Part shown: positions 6,901 through 7,011 of the stretch, in pieces
Layout: every line of letters starts with the position of its first letter
Position numbering within the stretch: position 1 is the stretch's first letter
DNA from: an uncultured Clostridia bacterium
GTDB lineage: Bacteria > Bacillota > Clostridia > Lachnospirales > Lachnospiraceae
Assembly: GCA_946623485.1 (NCBI GenBank)
Contig: CAMORF010000115.1
Location: 1-7,011, forward strand
DNA: 7,011 nt
Direction of reading: 5' to 3'
Position numbers and translations under genes: made by a program
The notes under the pieces: generated by a model
What the model saw: the letters and a program-made list of their open reading frames with translations, nothing else
The model's database searches: none
Told to the model about the DNA's origin: nothing

Positions 6901-6936
6901 ATGGAAAAAGCGGGGCAGATGCCCCGCTTTTTTTAA
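6847..6936 (+). CDS. possible 29-residue small ORF made of the 18-bp repeats
   Basis: From the ATG at 6847 the frame reads three hexapeptides (MERDQF, MKRDQF, MERDQF) and then MEKAGQMPRFF, stopping at TAA 6934-6936. A plausible ribosome site (AGAGAGGAA, 6835-6843) lies just before it. The last third of the ORF is the terminator hairpin itself, which argues against a conserved protein: the coding pattern may be a by-product of the repeat and of the stem. I do not recognise the peptide. It has no signal sequence or membrane segment. Translation through the hairpin could affect termination, but that is speculation. Confidence 0.2.
   Translation: MERDQFMKRDQFMERDQFMEKAGQMPRFF
6905..6934 (+). terminator. 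strong rho-independent terminator, probably bidirectional
   Basis: GCGGGGC (6910-6916) and GCCCCGC (6921-6927) form a perfect 7-bp G/C stem with the loop AGAT. It is flanked by A5 upstream (6905-6909) and T7 downstream (6928-6934), which can extend the stem. The A-run would act as a T-run on the - strand, so it may also stop transcription from the right. It most likely ends the EAL-protease unit. The remaining 6937-7011 shows no gene, ribosome site or convincing promoter. Confidence 0.94.
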
Positions 6937-7011
6937 TAATGCTTACTCTGTGAATGATTTTTGAGCTGTGCTATCGGATGAAAAGACAAGCAAGATGTAC
7001 AAGTTATTATG

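Overview
The window carries three large genes on the + strand, plus repeat elements at both ends. A base composition of about half G+C, Shine-Dalgarno-type ribosome sites, a ComEC competence channel, a GGDEF/EAL protein with PAS-like C-terminal domains and a secreted subtilase with lysine-rich bacterial Ig-like domains together suggest a Gram-positive Clostridia member, most likely a gut-type Lachnospiraceae or relative. That placement is inference from protein style; no rRNA or other marker gene is present.

Layout. Positions 1-2511 hold comEC, the DNA-uptake channel, whose frame is open to the left edge. Its first visible 108 bases are four in-frame copies of a decaying 27-bp tandem repeat. 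Positions 2512-2649 are a 138-base A/T-rich gap with a possible -10 element and a clear ribosome site. Positions 2650-4797 encode a cytoplasmic c-di-GMP phosphodiesterase with an eroded GGDEF domain (SSHHF in place of GGDEF), an intact EAL domain and two probable PAS-like domains. A 66-base gap with a hairpin follows. Positions 4864-6795 encode an exported subtilisin-family (S8) protease with a propeptide, a complete catalytic triad, an unusual cysteine-rich active-site segment, a DP-rich linker and two Ig-like domains. Positions 6796-7011 contain three 18-bp tandem repeats, each starting with ATG and each holding a ribosome-site-like purine run. They lead in frame into a strong rho-independent terminator. 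No gene is visible after it.

How the parts may work together. The phosphodiesterase and protease are close, co-oriented and share the only clear downstream terminator, so they probably form one transcription unit. This suggests, without proving it, that c-di-GMP breakdown and surface or secreted proteolysis are coordinated. comEC may be transcribed separately or read through into this unit; no convincing terminator follows it. I see no CRISPR array, transposase, tRNA, rRNA or known riboswitch. The most unusual features are the two sets of in-frame tandem repeats and the Cys-rich protease active site.
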